DNA of 64,000 nucleotides from a bacterium (lineage in GTDB: Bacteria > Gemmatimonadota > Gemmatimonadetes > Gemmatimonadales > Gemmatimonadaceae). The position numbers and the translations under genes are program-made. Position 1 is the stretch's first letter. Each line of letters begins with the position of its first letter. Of the stretch, positions 51,966-62,607 are shown piece by piece. Location: the NCBI GenBank assembly GCA_021802745.1, contig JAJZRK010000001.1:1-64000 (forward strand), in the 5' to 3' direction. The notes under the pieces were generated by a model. The model saw nothing but the letters and a program-made list of their open reading frames with translations, searched no databases and was not told where the DNA came from.

Positions 51966-53807
51966 ATGCGCCGCCTTGCCCCCCTCTTCGCCCTCGTCGC
52001 CGCCGGTTGTTCGAGCGCCGTGCAGCACCCCGTGGAATCGCCGGTCGCAGCGCGAATTGCCGGCGTGCGCACGCAGACGGCCGACCAGCAGGCCGTGCAC
52101 GTGCTCTCGCGGCTCACGTTTGGCCCCCGCCCGGGCGACCTCGAGCACATTCATCAACTCGGCGTGGACCGCTGGATAGACGAGCAGCTGCATCCCGAGC
52201 GGATTGACGACTCGAAGGCCGAGGCGTGGGCCGGCGCGTTTGAGGTCGTGCAGAAGACGGCCGCGCAACTGGAGGGCGAGTACCAGAACCCGGGCGCCCT
52301 GGTGAACCAGCTTGGCGCGCGCAACGCCGGCGGGATGAGCCGCGACGACTCGCTGCTCGTGCGGCAGGCCCGCCAGAATCTCCGCCGCATCGCGGAAGAA
52401 GTGCAGGTGACCCGGGTGGGACGCGCCCTGGTCTCGGAGCGACAGCTGCAGGAAGTGATGACCGACTTCTGGCTCAATCACTTCTCGGTCTTCGCGGGCA
52501 AGGGAATTCGCGAGCAGTACTACCTGGCCGACTACGAGAACCGGGTGATCCGCCCGCGGGCGCTGGGCAAGTTCCGCGACCTGCTGGGCGCGGTGGCCAA
52601 GAGCCCCGCGATGCTCTTCTACCTCGACAACCGGGAGAGCGCGGCGGACAGTGGACGGCCCCGGCTGGTCAACGTGAACTCCCCCGCCATGCGGCGCGCG
52701 GTGCAGCGGCGGTTCCCGGCGGCGGCCAACCCGCAGTCGCCGGTGGCGCAGCAGCTGCAGCGCCGGCTTCGCGCGGGCCTCAACGAGAATTTCGGACGCG
52801 AATTGCTCGAGCTGCATACCCTGGGCGTGGACGGCGGGTACACCCAGCAGGACGTGATCAACGCGGCCCGCGCGCTCACCGGCTGGACCATCGCGGGACC
52901 GCGGCAGGGCGGCGGGTTCACCTTCACGCCCTTCATGCATGACGCCGGAGAGAAGAAGATCCTCGGCCGCACGCTCAAGGCTGGTCGCGGCATCGAGGAC
53001 GGCGAGGAGCTGCTCGACATCATTGCGCGCCACTCGAGCACGGCGCGTCACATCGCCTTCAAGCTGGCCCGCCGCTTCGTGAGCGATACCCCGAGCGCGG
53101 CTCTCGTGGACCGCGCCGCGGAGACGTTCCGGCGCACGGACGGAGACATCGGCGAGGTCGTGCGGACCATCGTGACAAGCCCGGAATTCTTCGCGCGGGA
53201 ATCTTACCGCGCGAAGGTCAAGTCGCCGTTTGAGGTGGTGCTGAGCACGCTGCGCGCCCTGAATGCGCCGCCGGACCGTTCGCTCCGGACGGCGCAGCTG
53301 ATCGCCAGCCTCGGCCAGCCGATGTACGGGCGACAGACGCCTGATGGATGGCCGGAGACCGCCGACGGCTGGCTTGGAACCGGCGCGATCCTGAACCGGA
53401 TCAACTTCGGGCTGGTGGTCGCGGCGGGCCGTGTACCGGGCGCCAATCCGATGGCGGTGCCCGGTGCGGAGTCGCTGCACCAGGCGCCGCGTGCGGAACA
53501 GGTGGATGCGGTGGTGAACGCGTTCCTGGGCGGCGATGTCTCGAGCGTCACGCGCTCGGTGCTGCTCACGGGAAAGAACCCGCTGCTCGAGGCGGCCGCC
53601 GGGGACTCCATGCCAGCTTTGCCGGCGGTTGCCGAGCCGATGATGGCGCCGCCATCCCGAATGCCGGCGACGCGAGAAGCGCCGCTGGACATGCGCCCCG
53701 CACAGCGGCTGGCACAGGCGCGCGCCAACGCGCCATTGCCGCCGCTGCGCGGGCTGGCCCAGGTAGTCGGCCTGGCGCTTGGCAGCCCAGAGTTCCAACG
53801 GAGGTAG
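51966..53807 (+). CDS. DUF1800 family lipoprotein
   Basis: A 613-residue protein with a lipoprotein signal (LAPLFALVAAGC, lipobox AAGC, Cys15). The DUF1800 signature runs through the whole length: HVLSRLTFGPRPGDLEHI at the N-terminus, TDFWLNHFSVFAGKG, FGRELLELHTLGVDGGYTQQDV, a long helical region, and SPEFFARESYRAKVKSPFEVV. The C-terminal 60 residues are Pro/Ala-rich. DUF1800 proteins are paired with DUF1501 proteins in many bacteria; the pair's biochemical role is not known, though it is often exported and linked to extracellular or surface functions. The DUF1501 gene follows 6 bases later. Confidence 0.92.
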   Translation: MRRLAPLFALVAAGCSSAVQHPVESPVAARIAGVRTQTADQQAVHVLSRLTFGPRPGDLEHIHQLGVDRWIDEQLHPERIDDSKAEAWAGAFEVVQKTAAQLEGEYQNPGALVNQLGARNAGGMSRDDSLLVRQARQNLRRIAEEVQVTRVGRALVSERQLQEVMTDFWLNHFSVFAGKGIREQYYLADYENRVIRPRALGKFRDLLGAVAKSPAMLFYLDNRESAADSGRPRLVNVNSPAMRRAVQRRFPAAANPQSPVAQQLQRRLRAGLNENFGRELLELHTLGVDGGYTQQDVINAARALTGWTIAGPRQGGGFTFTPFMHDAGEKKILGRTLKAGRGIEDGEELLDIIARHSSTARHIAFKLARRFVSDTPSAALVDRAAETFRRTDGDIGEVVRTIVTSPEFFARESYRAKVKSPFEVVLSTLRALNAPPDRSLRTAQLIASLGQPMYGRQTPDGWPETADGWLGTGAILNRINFGLVVAAGRVPGANPMAVPGAESLHQAPRAEQVDAVVNAFLGGDVSSVTRSVLLTGKNPLLEAAAGDSMPALPAVAEPMMAPPSRMPATREAPLDMRPAQRLAQARANAPLPPLRGLAQVVGLALGSPEFQRR

Positions 53808-53813
53808 CCCCCC

Positions 53814-55064
53814 ATGCAACGTCGGGTCTTTGTCCGCGATTCCGCCCTCGCGCTGGTGACGATGGGCTTGAGCCCAAGCTTCCTGCGCCGCACCGCGCTG
53901 GGCATGGAACTGCACGAGGCCGCCAAGGGCAAGGTGCTCATCTGCCTGTTCCAGCGCGGCGCCGCCGACGCCCTGAACGTCGTGGTGCCGTTCGGCGAGG
54001 CGGCGTATTACGCGCTGCGCCCGGCCATCGCCATCGCGCCGCCCGCGCGCTCGGCCGGCGAGCGTGGCGCCATTGACCTTGACGGGTTCTTCGGGCTGCA
54101 CCCCGCGCTGTCGCCGCTGAAGCCGCTGTGGGATCGTGGACTGCTCGCCCCCATCCACGCGGTGGGAAGCCCAAGCGCCACACGGTCGCACTTCGATGCG
54201 CAGGACTACTTGGAGAGCGCGACGCCCGACAACAAGGGAACGAGCGACGGCTGGCTGAACCGCTACCTCGCGACGTCGGGAACGTGCGAGCAATGCACGC
54301 CGACGCCGTTCCGCGCGGTGGCGATGACGCCGCAGACGCCGCGCATCCTGCAGGGGAGCGCACCCACGGTGGCGATGAACTCGGTGGCCGAATTCACGGT
54401 GCGGAGCGGAGGCACGCAGGCCGCGCAGCTCGAGGCGCTGTATCGCACCGGATCGGCCGACCTGGTCCACGGCACCGGCACCGAGATGTTCGAGGCGGTG
54501 AAGATGTTGCGCGCCGCGAACCCGCAGCGCTATCAGCCGGCGAACGGCGCGGCGTATCCCGCGACGCAGTTCGGGCAGCGCCTCCTCTCCATCGCGCAGC
54601 TGATCAAGGCGGGCGTGGGGCTCGAGGTGGCGTTTGCCGACGTCGGCGGATGGGACACGCATGTCAACCAGGGCGGCGCCACCGGACCGCTGGCCCAGCG
54701 GCTTACCGATTTCGGCGCGTCCATCGGCGCGCTTGCCACCGACCTCGGCGATCGCATGCAGGACGTGGTGATCATCACGATGTCGGAGTTCGGGCGCATG
54801 GCGCGCCAGAACGGTAACGGCGGCACCGACCACGGCCACGCCGGGGCCATGCTCGTCATCGGGGGACGGGTGAACGGACATCGCGTGCACGGGCGGTGGC
54901 CCGGCCTGGCCGCCGAGCAGCTCTATGAGGGCCGCGACCTCGCGCTCACCACCGATTTTCGGGCGGTCTTCGCGGAGGTCGCGATGAAGCACCTTGGCGC
55001 GCGGAAGTTGGACGCGCTGTTCCCGGGGTACACGCCGGCCGCGCTACCCGGAGTCCTTGGATAG
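53814..55064 (+). CDS. DUF1501 family protein, partner of the DUF1800 protein
   Basis: A 416-residue protein that starts 6 bases after the DUF1800 stop. The N-terminus MQRRVFVRDSALALVTMGLS resembles a twin-arginine-like or plain export signal. Conserved segments are KGKVLICLFQRGAADALNVVVPFGE, SPSATRSHFDAQDYLES and a C-terminal GGWDTHVNQGG with DVVIITMSEFGRMARQNGNGGTDHGHAGAML, which is the family's strongest block and looks like an alkaline-phosphatase-fold metal site (Asp, His). The pair is probably co-exported. Function is unproven. Confidence 0.92.
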   Translation: MQRRVFVRDSALALVTMGLSPSFLRRTALGMELHEAAKGKVLICLFQRGAADALNVVVPFGEAAYYALRPAIAIAPPARSAGERGAIDLDGFFGLHPALSPLKPLWDRGLLAPIHAVGSPSATRSHFDAQDYLESATPDNKGTSDGWLNRYLATSGTCEQCTPTPFRAVAMTPQTPRILQGSAPTVAMNSVAEFTVRSGGTQAAQLEALYRTGSADLVHGTGTEMFEAVKMLRAANPQRYQPANGAAYPATQFGQRLLSIAQLIKAGVGLEVAFADVGGWDTHVNQGGATGPLAQRLTDFGASIGALATDLGDRMQDVVIITMSEFGRMARQNGNGGTDHGHAGAMLVIGGRVNGHRVHGRWPGLAAEQLYEGRDLALTTDFRAVFAEVAMKHLGARKLDALFPGYTPAALPGVLG

Positions 55065-55111
55065 CCAGCACGTGCTACAAAAAGCCCGGTGCGCGCGGGT
55101 AGTTTTGCAGC

Positions 55112-56005
55112 ATGCGTCGCATTCGATTTTTCGCGCTGCTGGCGTGCCTTGGGGCGCGCCCGGCGCTGTCCCAGGCTTCCGGGTCGGCCCTGCCGTACAA
55201 GATCCCGATCCTGCAGTACCACCTCATCGGCGACACCGACAGCCGGTGGAAGCGTTCGCGCGACGGGTTTCGCCGCGACCTGCAGCTGCTGTACGATCGA
55301 GGCTACCGACCCATCACCGTCGCGCAGCTGCTCGACCGGCGATTCGACATTCCGCGTGGCACCTCACCGGTGGTGGTCACGTTCGACGACGCCTCCCCAG
55401 GGCAGTTCTCGTACATCGAGCGCAGCGGAAAGCTCGAGATTGACTCGAACAGCGCTGTGGGCATCTGGCTCGCGTTCAGCCGGACGCACCCGGACTGGAA
55501 GCCGCGCGCCACCTTCTGCCTGCTCCCCGCCGCGAACGACGGGCACGCGTTCTTCGGAGACACGGGCGTGGCCGGCCAGAAGTCCGTGTGGCGCCTCTCG
55601 AAGGTGCGCTTCCTCGCGCAGCAGGGCTTCGAGTTGTGCAATCACACGCTCTGGCATGCACGGCTCGACCGGCGCGGTGAGGCCGCGGTGCAGGAGCAGA
55701 TTGCGCGCGGCGACCTGGCGATAGACTCGGCGGTGGCCGGCTATCGGGTGCGCACGTTCGCCCTTCCGCTCGGGTTGTGGCCCCGCAACAAGGCGCTGGC
55801 GCGCGCGGGGACCTGGAGCGACCCGAAGAGCGGGCGTACGGTGCGCTACCGCTTCGACGCGATTCTCGAGGTCACCGGCGCGCTGGAGGGTACGCCCTAC
55901 GGGCCCGGGTTCGACCCATTCGCGATTCCGCGCACGCAGGTGATCGGCGACAACCTCGGGAAGCTGCTGGACGCCATTGAACCGAAGCGATTCAGGCCAC
56001 GATAG
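55112..56005 (+). CDS. Secreted polysaccharide deacetylase-like protein
   Basis: A 297-residue protein with a signal peptide (RFFALLACLGARPALSQA). The NodB-type motif is visible as VTFDDA (general base Asp) and the metal-binding His in CNHTLWHARL; the fold then runs to the conserved FALPLGLWPRN and the C-terminal acid. YHLIGDTDSRWKRSRDGFRRDL near the N-terminus is typical of this group. It may deacetylate peptidoglycan or another N-acetylated polysaccharide. A -10-like TAGTTT lies 6 bases before the ATG, indicating a leaderless transcript. It is convergent with the TPR gene at 56027. Confidence 0.87.
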   Translation: MRRIRFFALLACLGARPALSQASGSALPYKIPILQYHLIGDTDSRWKRSRDGFRRDLQLLYDRGYRPITVAQLLDRRFDIPRGTSPVVVTFDDASPGQFSYIERSGKLEIDSNSAVGIWLAFSRTHPDWKPRATFCLLPAANDGHAFFGDTGVAGQKSVWRLSKVRFLAQQGFELCNHTLWHARLDRRGEAAVQEQIARGDLAIDSAVAGYRVRTFALPLGLWPRNKALARAGTWSDPKSGRTVRYRFDAILEVTGALEGTPYGPGFDPFAIPRTQVIGDNLGKLLDAIEPKRFRPR

Positions 56006-56026
56006 GCTTGACCCGCGCGTGAGGTC

Positions 56027-56617
56027 TCAGGCGCGGCCGCGCAGCGCCTCGATGGCGCGGTCAATGGCGTCGCGCTGGGCCGGGTGCGGCGCGGTGCGGC
56101 GGAGCGTTGTGAAGGTCTCGAGCGCGAGTTGGAGCGCAGCGGGGTCGTCCTCGGCTGCACCTACCGACGCCGCATTGTCGGCGAGGTTGGCCCGCGCGAG
56201 GTCATCGTCGGGAAAACGCTCCGTCACCTGCAGCCACCGCGTCATGCGCGCGCGCGGGTCCGTCTCGGTGAGCGCCCACAGGTGCCAGGCGCCGCGATGG
56301 CCGGGATCGGCGGTGATCGCCCGCGACGCCAGGGCTCCCACGACCTCAGGACCGCGCCCCGTCAGCCAGTAGGCGTTGGCCAAGCGCACCAGCGCGCGCG
56401 CATGGTTGGGTTCGCGCTGCACCACGACCTCCATCAGCGGCCCGAGCACCTCGGGAATTGCCGCGTGCGCATCGGCCGCCATGAAGAGTTCCTCGGTGGA
56501 CGACGCCTCGGCGAGGGTGTTGAGCTCGCCGAGCAGTCGGGCCACTTCACGGTGCCCCTTGTAGGACTCGACGATCACCGTGAGGCGGGAAAGCGTGTGG
56601 CCGCGTGGTGTGGACAT
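56027..56617 (-). CDS. Tetratricopeptide-repeat protein
   Basis: A 196-residue all-helical protein with TPR-like units (VVVQREPNHARALVRLANAY, VVGALASRAITADPGHRGAW, RWLQVTERFPDDDLARANLA). It has no signal peptide. CATAAA lies 8 bases before the ATG and no Shine-Dalgarno is seen, so the mRNA may be leaderless. TPRs mediate protein interactions; partner unknown. It is divergent from rho, whose start is about 430 bases away. Confidence 0.75.
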   Translation of the reverse strand: MSTPRGHTLSRLTVIVESYKGHREVARLLGELNTLAEASSTEELFMAADAHAAIPEVLGPLMEVVVQREPNHARALVRLANAYWLTGRGPEVVGALASRAITADPGHRGAWHLWALTETDPRARMTRWLQVTERFPDDDLARANLADNAASVGAAEDDPAALQLALETFTTLRRTAPHPAQRDAIDRAIEALRGRA

Positions 56618-57047
56618 GGCCCCAATTTATGCGGGTTCCGGGGATAAACGGGCGGCGGGAGGGTTGCGCGAATGCACGGTCCGCACCATACTCCACCCCA
56701 GTCGGTCTGCGCGTTGCGCACGCCGGTGAACGCACCCTTCCGCCTCTGCCGACTGGTTTGCGGCATGCGACTCCGGCGCCGAGCGTCGCGAGTGACGGTG
56801 TGTCCGTTTGCTCTTGCCGGGCCCCGTGACGTTCCGTGGCCTGGGATACCGAGGCGCCTCGCGCGCCCTGTCTCGTCCGATTTCATCAAAGGTTTGCATG
56901 TTGGCGCGCCACGGGCGCGCGCAGTCCGTGGAAGTCACGGGCCCTTGTCCCAGAGGAAGGCGTCGGAGTGCCCACTCCCAGCATGGTCGGACCGCGTGCG
57001 CGCGATCTCGGCCCCTATCGTTTCGAATCATCACCACCTACAGACGC
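56618..57047. other. Divergent region and long rho leader
   Basis: The 430 bases between the TPR gene and rho carry no gene that I can support; reading frames here are open only because of the base composition. The TPR promoter (CATAAA) is at its left end. The rho mRNA probably has a long leader, in keeping with known rho autoregulation in other bacteria. I see no clear riboswitch or hairpin in it. Confidence 0.45.
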
Positions 57048-58625
<1,578 letters not shown>

Positions 58626-58645
58626 TCGGCGCGACGCCGACCACC

Positions 58646-58679
58646 ACGAGGGCGCGCGACGCAGGTCGCGCGCCCTCGT
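58646..58679. terminator. Bidirectional hairpin terminator, 15-bp perfect stem
   Basis: ACGAGGGCGCGCGAC (58646-58660) pairs perfectly with 58665-58679 around GCAG. It separates rho (stop 58625) from the convergent FkbM methyltransferase (stop 58683). Confidence 0.82.
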
Positions 58680-58682
58680 TGC

Positions 58683-59549
58683 CTACAGGCGCTCCTCGGG
58701 CACGAGCAAGCTCTCGTCGCCGCCCGTCCGGCCGGTGGGCAGGAAGCGGCCGGAGCGGCGGTCCCACTGCAGAAGGTGGTAGCGGTATCGCGCCGCCCAC
58801 TCCAGCACGTCATTGGCCGACTGGCCGTGGGTGGACATCCAGTAATTCTCGAACTCCGCGAGGATCAGCGGCCGGAATCGCGTGACGGTGCGGTGCGCGC
58901 CGGCAAGCACCATCAGCTCGGCGCCCTCGACGTCAAGCTTCATGAAATCGAGGCGGGTCAGGCCGGCGGCGTCGGCCCAGTCGTCGAGCGGACGCATGTC
59001 CACCGTGAGATGGCCGCCGCCGGCAGGCACCACCGCCGCGGTTCCGGAGTCGGCGCCGGTCACGCTCGACCGGAGCCACATGTCCACCGGACGCGCGGCG
59101 TCGCCGAGGGCGAGGGGAGAGATGGTGACCGTGATCAGCGCGTTGTCGGCCACCGCCCGCTCGAGCCGTGCGCGGTTGGCAGGCACCGGTTCAAACGCAT
59201 ACACGCGTGCGCCGGGCCCAAGCCGACGCGCGAGCGGAACGGTCCACGCGCCGACACTGGCACCGACGTCGAGCACCACGGCGTCTGGCGCCAGCCGGGC
59301 GAGCACGGCGCCCCGAAGCGCGTCGTCCCAGAGCCCCAGCAGGACGGCGCGCCCCTCGGCGGCATCGCGCAGGTCCCAGGTCATGAGGCTGCCGTCCTTC
59401 ATACGCACGGTGCAATGCGGATCGGCGCTCCCCCGCAGCGGCAGCAGCAGGCGTCGGAGAACGTCCGCCACCTGCCACTTGCCGCGGAAATGCGGCAGCG
59501 CCCGGCTCGCGCCGCACACCGCATCGAACAGGCGCCGCCCAACCGCCAT
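58683..59549 (-). CDS. FkbM family methyltransferase
   Basis: A 288-residue S-adenosylmethionine-dependent O-methyltransferase. The ATG at 59549 is used (MAVGRRLFDAVCGASRALPH). The SAM-binding motif VLDVGASVGAWTVPLARRLG is near residues 95-114, followed by YAFEPVPANRARLERAV, and the FkbM-specific LTRLDFMKLDVEGAELMVLAG and FRPLILAEFEN. Family members methylate hydroxyls on secondary metabolites and surface glycans. It ends a three-gene run: the M20 dipeptidase stop lies 2 bases before its start. The substrate is unknown. Confidence 0.9.
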   Translation of the reverse strand: MAVGRRLFDAVCGASRALPHFRGKWQVADVLRRLLLPLRGSADPHCTVRMKDGSLMTWDLRDAAEGRAVLLGLWDDALRGAVLARLAPDAVVLDVGASVGAWTVPLARRLGPGARVYAFEPVPANRARLERAVADNALITVTISPLALGDAARPVDMWLRSSVTGADSGTAAVVPAGGGHLTVDMRPLDDWADAAGLTRLDFMKLDVEGAELMVLAGAHRTVTRFRPLILAEFENYWMSTHGQSANDVLEWAARYRYHLLQWDRRSGRFLPTGRTGGDESLLVPEERL

Positions 59550-59551
59550 GC

Positions 59552-60931
59552 CTACTTCTTCCCGCCGAGTTCCTCGAACAGCGCGGCGATGGCGCGCATG
59601 CCCTTGCTGAAGTTCTCGACGCTGATCCACTCGTCGGGAGCGTGCGCATTCTCGCCGGGCAGTCCGAAACCCATCAGCAGCACGGGAACGCCGAGGATGC
59701 GCTCGAAGTCGCCCACCACGGGAATGGAGCCGCCCTCACCCGTGACGACCGGGTCGCGGCCGAAGGCCGCGAACAGCGCCTTCTTTGCCGCCTCGAACAG
59801 CGGCCCTTCGAGGTCGGCGCGCCACGGCTTGCCGCCGTGCAGGTGCTCTACCGTCACCGTGACGCCCTTCGGCGTGACCTTGGCAACGTGCTTCTTCATG
59901 AGCGCCTCGATCGTCGCCGGCTCCTGGTCGGGAACCAAGCGGCAGCTCACCTTGGCCATGCTGACGCCGGGGAGCACCGTCTTGGCACCTTCGCCGGTGT
60001 AGCCGCTGAGCAGGCCGTTCACTTCGCACGTCGGCCGCGTCCAGAGCTTCTCGAGCACCGTGTACTGCGGCTCGTAGCCCAGCGCCGGGGCGCCGACCTC
60101 CTTGCGGAATTCCTCTTCGTCGAAGGGAAGCTTGCGCATGCCGGCGATGACGGCGGGCGGGAACGGGCGCACCGCATCGTAGAAGCCGTCAATGGCCACC
60201 TTGCCATTCTCGTCGTGCATCGTGGCGAGGATGCGGGCGAGCGCCATCGCGGGGTTCACCACCGCGCCGCCGTAGCTGCCCGAGTGCAGGTCGCTCGCCG
60301 GGCCGCGCACGTTGATCTCGAAGTACGCGAGGCCGCGCAGCGAGCTCAGGATGCTCGGGATGCCCGGCGCGAACATGGACGAGTCGGAGATCACGACGCC
60401 GTCGCAGGCAAGCCGCTGCTTGTGCTGCTCGATGAACGGGGCAAGGTTCTCGCTGCCGACTTCCTCCTCCCCTTCGGCGATGACGATCACGTTGACGGGC
60501 AGCTTGCCGCGGACCTCGAGCATGGTCTCGAGTGCGGCGATATGTGCGAAGAGCTGGCCCTTGTCGTCCACGCTACCGCGGGCAAAGAGCTTGCCCTCGC
60601 GAATGGTCGGCTCGAAGGCGGGCGTGGTCCATAGATTGAGCGGTTCGGCCGGCTGCACATCATAGTGGCCATAGACGAGGAACGTGGGCGCGCCGGCCGG
60701 CGCCTTCCGCCACTCGGCGAGCACTACCGGGTGTCCGGGCGTCGGGCACGTTTCGACCGTGAATCCCATCTTGGCAAAGCGTCCATGCACCCAGGCGGCA
60801 GCGCGCTGGGTATCCGTCTTGTGTTCCGCCTTCGCGCTGACACTTGGAATGCGGAGAAAGTCGAACAGGTCGTTGAGCAGCTGCCCTTCACGCTCGGCAA
60901 AGCGCTTTTCAAGATCGGCCGGGATGGTCAT
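59552..60931 (-). CDS. M20 family dipeptidase (CNDP/Dug1-like)
   Basis: A 459-residue di-zinc peptidase. The ATG at 60931 overlaps the stop of the upstream glycosyltransferase by 4 bases (ATGA). Metal and catalytic residues are visible: LVYGHYDVQPAEPLNLW (His and Asp), FARGSVDDKGQLFAHI (bridging Asp), IAEGEEEVGSENL (base and ligand Glu), SDSSMFAPG, and the dimerisation region FEINVRGPASDLHSGSYGG with the C-terminal His (ENAHAPDEWISVENF). This is the non-specific dipeptidase subgroup, cytoplasmic. It ends 2 bases before the methyltransferase start. It has no obvious link in function to its neighbours. Confidence 0.93.
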   Translation of the reverse strand: MTIPADLEKRFAEREGQLLNDLFDFLRIPSVSAKAEHKTDTQRAAAWVHGRFAKMGFTVETCPTPGHPVVLAEWRKAPAGAPTFLVYGHYDVQPAEPLNLWTTPAFEPTIREGKLFARGSVDDKGQLFAHIAALETMLEVRGKLPVNVIVIAEGEEEVGSENLAPFIEQHKQRLACDGVVISDSSMFAPGIPSILSSLRGLAYFEINVRGPASDLHSGSYGGAVVNPAMALARILATMHDENGKVAIDGFYDAVRPFPPAVIAGMRKLPFDEEEFRKEVGAPALGYEPQYTVLEKLWTRPTCEVNGLLSGYTGEGAKTVLPGVSMAKVSCRLVPDQEPATIEALMKKHVAKVTPKGVTVTVEHLHGGKPWRADLEGPLFEAAKKALFAAFGRDPVVTGEGGSIPVVGDFERILGVPVLLMGFGLPGENAHAPDEWISVENFSKGMRAIAALFEELGGKK

Positions 60932-62526
60932 CGGGACTCCGGAATGGACGGCGTAGAATGCCCGGGCCAGCCGCCGCGCCAGTCGCGGAGCAGCCAGGCG
61001 CGCTGGCGCCCGAGCAGGAGACCGTGGGCAGATCGCACCACGGGGGGGCCTTGATCTATGCGTGAAAAATATGGTGCGAGCGCCACGATGGGGGCTGGCG
61101 CCGTCGTTGACGCCCCTGCGGACGCCTCGTCCAGCACCAGCACCAGCGCATCGCCGGGTGCCGCGCGCTCCCGGAAGCCGGGCCACAAATCGTACTGATT
61201 GGCGCGCCCGCCGAGGTTGGTGGAGAAGACGCCGATGCTGTCGGCGCCCGTTTGCCGCCCACCCCACGCGAGTTGCGCCGCTTGCTGATAGCGGTCGGCC
61301 GCCACCCAGACGTGCCGCGGCACGGGTTCACCCCGTCCCGCTGACCGGGCGGCGCGCGTGACATCGCCAACGGTGCTGGCCACGGCATCCCACCCATACG
61401 CCTGACTTACCGGATCGCGCCCTGGACGCAGTCCGAGTCGCGGCGCGAGCAGCGTGGCGGCGTCAACGTACACGATCACCGCGAGCGCCGCGCCCAGCCA
61501 CAGGCCGGCGTGCAGCCAGGTACGGCGCGCCGCGCGCGTCGCCTCCACGGAGAGCAGCACGATGGCCGGGAGCCAGGCGGAGGCGGGCCAGTTGGCCTCG
61601 ACGTTCTTGCGCGTGGCGCTCCAGGCAAAGAACACGATGATGAACACGCTGACGGTGCCCAGCAGGCGCCGCACCGCGTCCTCCCGCCGGTGCAGGGCGC
61701 GCCAGACGGCACCGACGAACAGGACGAAGAGGATGGGCGAGGTAAGCCCCGCCTGGCCGCCGACGAAATTGAGTTCGCGGTTCAGCACCGCGCCGAGGCC
61801 TGCCGCCTTCGGGGTGCCGAGGCCATGCCCGAGCTGGAAGGCGAAGGACGTCCACTCGTGGGTGGCGTTCCACCACAGGTTGGGCGCGAGCACGAGCGAC
61901 GCCACCGCCACGGCCACGTAGGGACCCGGCTCGCGGAATCGCGCGCGGAGCGGCGCATACACTGCGCACGACAGGGCCACGGCGGCGGGGACGAGCACCG
62001 CCGTGTATTTGGAGAGCATCGCCGCACCGATCGCGAGGCCGGCAATGCTCCACCAGCGCAGCGAGGCGCGCGATCCGGCTGGCTGTTCGAGCGCCTCGAC
62101 CACGGCGTGCAGCGTCCACGCCAGCGCACAGAAGAGCGGCGCGTCAGGCGTCGCCAGCACATAGCCCGCGGCGGCGAGCGGCACGCAGGCGAAGATCAGC
62201 GACGCCACGAGCGCCGCAGCATCCCCGCCCAGACGGCGCGCGGTGCGCAGCACCGCGAACCCGGCGAGCGTGCCGGCGAGCACCGAGCCGAGCCGCACGC
62301 CAAAGGCGGAGTCGCCGCCCAGCGCGACGAGCCAGGCGATGGCCGGCGGATGGTCAAAGTACCCCGCCGCCAGGCGGCGGCTCCATTCCCAGTAGTACGC
62401 CTCGTCGTTGGTCAGCGGAACGAGCGCCGACATCACCAGGCGCAGCACCGTGCCGGCGGCCAGCACCTGCAGGGCCGTCTTCCACTGCGAACTGGCGGTG
62501 CCGGGTGCGGCGGAGAAATCGCTCAT
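60928..62526 (-). CDS. Membrane glycosyltransferase, GT39/ArnT family
   Basis: A 532-residue polytopic enzyme that transfers a sugar from a lipid-linked donor to a glycan or protein in the periplasm. The N-terminus has the conserved [18 protein letters not shown] (the acidic pair DE binds the donor phosphate) and [16 protein letters not shown]. About 10-12 membrane helices follow, then a soluble C-terminal domain with [26 protein letters not shown]. The gene starts a run with the coupled dipeptidase and FkbM methyltransferase. The donor and acceptor cannot be inferred. Confidence 0.9.
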   Translation of the reverse strand: MSDFSAAPGTASSQWKTALQVLAAGTVLRLVMSALVPLTNDEAYYWEWSRRLAAGYFDHPPAIAWLVALGGDSAFGVRLGSVLAGTLAGFAVLRTARRLGGDAAALVASLIFACVPLAAAGYVLATPDAPLFCALAWTLHAVVEALEQPAGSRASLRWWSIAGLAIGAAMLSKYTAVLVPAAVALSCAVYAPLRARFREPGPYVAVAVASLVLAPNLWWNATHEWTSFAFQLGHGLGTPKAAGLGAVLNRELNFVGGQAGLTSPILFVLFVGAVWRALHRREDAVRRLLGTVSVFIIVFFAWSATRKNVEANWPASAWLPAIVLLSVEATRAARRTWLHAGLWLGAALAVIVYVDAATLLAPRLGLRPGRDPVSQAYGWDAVASTVGDVTRAARSAGRGEPVPRHVWVAADRYQQAAQLAWGGRQTGADSIGVFSTNLGGRANQYDLWPGFRERAAPGDALVLVLDEASAGASTTAPAPIVALAPYFSRIDQGPPVVRSAHGLLLGRQRAWLLRDWRGGWPGHSTPSIPESR

Positions 62527-62607
62527 GAAACGAAGAGGCGGAACAAGTTCATTAGGTTGGAGAATCTACGCGTCCGTACGCCCCTCCGCCCCTCCGCCCC
62601 GCGCCCC

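Noticed and set aside
51912..54992. Minus-strand ORF of 1026 codons opposite DUF1800/DUF1501
   Set aside because: It is an antisense frame over two well-supported genes. Long open antisense frames are common in such GC-rich DNA, and the translation is Arg/Ala/His-rich with no domain.
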